DNA from: Mxb001 sp051007175
Lineage (GTDB): Bacteria > Actinomycetota > Actinomycetes > S36-B12
Direction of reading: 5' to 3'
Length of the DNA: 26,183 bases
Assembly (NCBI GenBank): GCA_051007175.1
Contig: JBPCSL010000045.1
Coordinates: 1-26,183, forward strand
Shown piece by piece: positions 23,998-26,183 of the stretch. Positions within the stretch are counted from its first letter, which is position 1; each line of letters starts with the position of its first letter. Below the pieces are notes generated by a model, which saw nothing but the letters and a program-made list of their open reading frames with translations, was not told the DNA's origin and ran no database searches. The translations under genes and the position numbers were made by a program.

Positions 23998-25055
23998 GGA
24001 CTGACCTCCCGTCTGGCCCGAGGAAAGGAAAGCACCGGGAAGCCCAGGTCCTTGAGGGCTGTCCGATAGGACACGCAGATGCGATCGAAGGGCATGTGGA
24101 GTTCGATTCCGAGGTCGAGGGGCAGCCATTCAGGTCGCTGCTGCTCGACGATCCGCTGGTCCTCCTCGAAGAAGGGAAGGAAGCCCTCATCGAGCTCGGA
24201 CTCCGAGTAGGCGAGTGCGTCCGGGAATGTCACGACCCAGAAGACCTCGGTCTCCTGCGCCGACGTGGGACGCACGGCGATGTAGGTGTAGTACGGCGTA
24301 TCCCCCACGCCGGCGCCCTTGATCCAGGCGGCGAAGGGAAGCTCCACCCGGTACTCGTAATCCACCTGTCGGGTGGCCGGCTTCCCGTCGACAGGCGGAC
24401 TCCACCGGTCCCGCGTGAGGTAGGGGAAGCGGAAGGCCAGGGCATGCTCGTCTCCGAGGCTCTCCACGCGATAGGGATCGACGATCTCCACATCGGGATT
24501 GCCGAAGTTGTTCGCATGCAGCACCCCGAAGTGCGAGACGTCGAGGAAGTTCTCCACCATTCGGGGCGCCTGGCATGACCAGGTCTGCGGGGTCCCTGCG
24601 TGCCTCCACCAGCCCGGGGCTTCCGCCTGCGGAACTTCGGGGATGCCCCTGACCTCCTCATCGGCCAGGCATGTCCAGATCAGCCCCGCGTGCTCGACAA
24701 CGCGATAAGCAGGGATGGCCACCTTGGCGCACGGCCGCTGGTCCTCGATCTGCGGGATGCGCACGCACTGACCGTCAAGGCCGTACTCCCACGCGTGGTA
24801 GGGGCACGACAGGGATCCCGATGCGGTGACCTGGCCACCCGCCGACAGCATGGTGCCTCGGTGAGCGCACACATCGTCGGCGGCTCCCAGGGATCCGTCG
24901 AGGGTCCGCCAGACCACGAGGTCCTCGTCGAGGAGGCGCACGCCCGCGACGTCGCCCCGACCCAGGTCCGCACTGCGAAGAAGGGGGTGCCAGAAGGGCC
25001 GCGCGGCGGCCAGGAAGGCGGCCTCGTCCTCCGGAGAACGCGGCGGGGTGCGCAT
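23994..25055 (-). CDS. Rieske non-heme iron oxygenase, alpha subunit
   Basis: Protein of 353 aa. The N-terminal Rieske domain has Cys63-x-His65 (CAHRGTM) and Cys84-x2-His87 (CPYHAWEY). The C-terminal catalytic domain has ENFLDVSHFGVLH, giving His175 and His180 as iron ligands and Asp172 as the expected bridge to the Rieske cluster. A later EEDQRIVEQQ segment probably supplies the carboxylate ligand. The size and the absence of a beta-subunit gene resemble single-component-type oxygenases such as VanA or dicamba demethylase. These hydroxylate or O-/N-demethylate small molecules using O2. The start and the upstream stop share one base (TGATG at 25057-25053). The electron donor is probably the reductase at 20829-21797. 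The substrate is not deducible. Confidence 0.94.
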   Translation of the reverse strand: MRTPPRSPEDEAAFLAAARPFWHPLLRSADLGRGDVAGVRLLDEDLVVWRTLDGSLGAADDVCAHRGTMLSAGGQVTASGSLSCPYHAWEYGLDGQCVRIPQIEDQRPCAKVAIPAYRVVEHAGLIWTCLADEEVRGIPEVPQAEAPGWWRHAGTPQTWSCQAPRMVENFLDVSHFGVLHANNFGNPDVEIVDPYRVESLGDEHALAFRFPYLTRDRWSPPVDGKPATRQVDYEYRVELPFAAWIKGAGVGDTPYYTYIAVRPTSAQETEVFWVVTFPDALAYSESELDEGFLPFFEEDQRIVEQQRPEWLPLDLGIELHMPFDRICVSYRTALKDLGFPVLSFPRARREVSP

Positions 25056-26086
25056 CAGAGATCTCCTCGACTGACGGGGGTGCCGACGCTCAAGACGATA
25101 TTGCCCGGCTGCACCATCGGCGGGACGCGTCGCTGGTAGACGATGCCGTCCATGCCCGCACGCAGGGGAATCGCGGGGGCGTCGGGGTCTTCCACGGGGT
25201 GCACCCAGCCCACGACGTCGCCCGCGGCGACCGAGTCGGCGAGTCCGACCCGAGGCTCGAAGAGGCCATGGCACATCGCGATCACCGACGAATCCCGGCC
25301 GTTGATGTCGAGGAAGCGCGTGCCCGGCGACGCGGGGAGATCCGATCCGTCCAGCACTCCCCAGTGGGCGAGCATCCGACGTAGCCCGCTCGCAGCCGCG
25401 GTGAGCGTGCCAAGCGCGACGGTAGCCCCGCCCGAGAGTTCGCTCGACACCATGACGACGCCGGCCTGATCGCACGCCGTGTCGAGGGCACGATCCTCGG
25501 TGGCCTCGTCGTATACGACCGTGTAGGGCATGCCGAAGGCCTCCATCGCCGCGGCCTGGGCCGCGGTATTCGTGCCGTGGGGCATGCGGGTCATGAAGCC
25601 GCAGGGGACGAACTCGGTGCAGCCGCCGCCGGAATGCAGGTCGGCCGCGAAGTCGCAGTGCGGCAGGAGATACCGCGTGAGAAAGTCCGCGATCTGGGAG
25701 GTAGGGCTCCCATTTCGATCTCCGGGGTACGCGCGATTGAGATTGTGGCCGTCTAGGGGCGATACGCGCGAGGAGGCCAGGACTGCGGGCGCATTGAGCG
25801 CGGGCATGACGATGAGCCGTCCCCTCACCTGCGCGGGATCGAGCTCACGGGCGAGTTTGTGCAGGAGGATCTGGCCCTCCCACTCGTCGCCATGCGTGCC
25901 GGCCGTGAGCAGGACCGTCGGGCCCTCGCCATGCACAAAGGTCACCACCGGCACGGGGACGGTGCCGTACTCGACCTCGGAGCCGTCGGAGTGGATCACT
26001 CCCAGGCTTGCCACCGTGCGGCCCGCCGTGTCGAGATCGATGTCGCAGGCCAAGCGAGTGGGACCTCCCACCGAAGGTTCCAGCAT
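25055..26086 (-). CDS. Succinylglutamate desuccinylase/aspartoacylase-family (DoeB-like) deacylase
   Basis: Zinc carboxypeptidase-fold amidohydrolase of 343 aa. Metal ligands can be placed at His65 and Glu68 (GTHGDEWEG) and His151 (ADLHSGGG), with a likely catalytic Glu216 (SSELSGG). NLNRAYPG (115-122) is a family substrate-binding motif. The overall layout, including the C-terminal beta domain (GLFEPRVGLADSVAAGDVVG), recalls DoeB, the N-acetyl-diaminobutyrate deacetylase of ectoine breakdown, more than AstE. No DoeA homologue is present in the window. I start at ATG 26086, five bases after a strong GAGGAGGG; a GTG one codon earlier is too close to it. It is the first visible gene of the operon. 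Confidence 0.88.
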   Translation of the reverse strand: MLEPSVGGPTRLACDIDLDTAGRTVASLGVIHSDGSEVEYGTVPVPVVTFVHGEGPTVLLTAGTHGDEWEGQILLHKLARELDPAQVRGRLIVMPALNAPAVLASSRVSPLDGHNLNRAYPGDRNGSPTSQIADFLTRYLLPHCDFAADLHSGGGCTEFVPCGFMTRMPHGTNTAAQAAAMEAFGMPYTVVYDEATEDRALDTACDQAGVVMVSSELSGGATVALGTLTAAASGLRRMLAHWGVLDGSDLPASPGTRFLDINGRDSSVIAMCHGLFEPRVGLADSVAAGDVVGWVHPVEDPDAPAIPLRAGMDGIVYQRRVPPMVQPGNIVLSVGTPVSRGDL

Positions 26087-26134
26087 CACCCCTCCTCAGT
26101 GCACTCGAACCGAATGTGACCCTCGATAGACCGA

Positions 26135-26168
26135 GCGGGGGGCGGGGCGGGGCCCGCCCCCCCCCGCC
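26135..26168. repeat. 34-bp pure G/C tract with dyad, upstream of the deacylase gene
   Basis: This stretch contains only G and C. It has plus-strand G-runs of six, four and four, then a run of nine C. Within it 26144-26151 and 26153-26160 are exact reverse complements (8-bp arms, one-base centre). It lies about 50 bp upstream of the deacylase start and could be a terminator stem, a G-rich structure or a hard-to-sequence spot. The rest of 26087-26183 holds the deacylase ribosome binding site and no clear promoter. Confidence 0.6.
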
Positions 26169-26183
26169 AAGTTACGTTTGGGC

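Noticed and set aside
25055..26086. Naming the deacylase doeB and the operon an ectoine-degradation cluster
   Set aside because: No DoeA hydrolase, transaminase, dehydrogenase or ectoine-type binding protein is present in the window, and the family covers many substrates.

Overview
The window is a GC-rich bacterial chromosome segment whose gene content and order point to an actinomycete (Actinomycetota). It carries the conserved clp / folC-ndk / mre-rod / rne block that is familiar from Streptomyces and its relatives. Actinobacterial details include DUF4233 beside folC, an MreB start region close to that of streptomycetes, two adjacent clpP genes ahead of clpX, and frequent GTG or TTG starts. 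I cannot name a genus. I see no rRNA, tRNA, CRISPR array or recognisable transposase.

Layout, left to right. (1) 1-10662, all minus strand, is a cell-shape and wall-elongation cluster. In transcription order it is mreB, mreC, mreD, the class B transpeptidase PBP2, rodA, a radical SAM protein, its DUF2344 partner, and ribonuclease E/G, which runs off the left edge. Most junctions are short overlaps (TGATG, ATGA, GTGA), so translation is probably coupled. (2) 10760-14295, minus strand, holds folC, a DUF4233 membrane protein, ndk and an alpha/beta-hydrolase of the PF10081 type. (3) valS lies at 14323-16869 on the plus strand, divergent from folC across only 27 bp. (4) 16872-17977 is a small accessory island. 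A DUF559/PD-(D/E)XK nuclease-like gene of lower GC sits between two near-identical 63-bp palindromes in direct orientation, and these abut the 3' ends of valS and clpX. (5) 17986-20684, minus strand, holds clpP1, clpP2 and clpX, with a candidate ClgR operator upstream. (6) 20829-26086, minus strand, is a tightly packed six-gene catabolic and transport operon. In transcription order it encodes an aspartoacylase/DoeB-like deacylase, a Rieske oxygenase, an amino-acid ABC permease and its ATPase, a small unrecognised protein, and a VanB-type reductase.

How the genes fit together: MreBCD, RodA and PBP2 form the lateral wall-synthesis machine. FolC, Ndk and ValS serve folate, nucleotide and translation metabolism. 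ClpX with ClpP1 and ClpP2 forms the regulated protease. The right-hand operon looks like uptake of a polar amino-acid-like compound, deacylation, and Rieske-type oxidation (hydroxylation or demethylation) with its own electron-transfer partner. Its substrate cannot be read from the sequence.

The two places most likely to hold something undescribed are the palindrome-flanked DUF559 module and the Rieske/deacylase/ABC operon with its unknown small protein.
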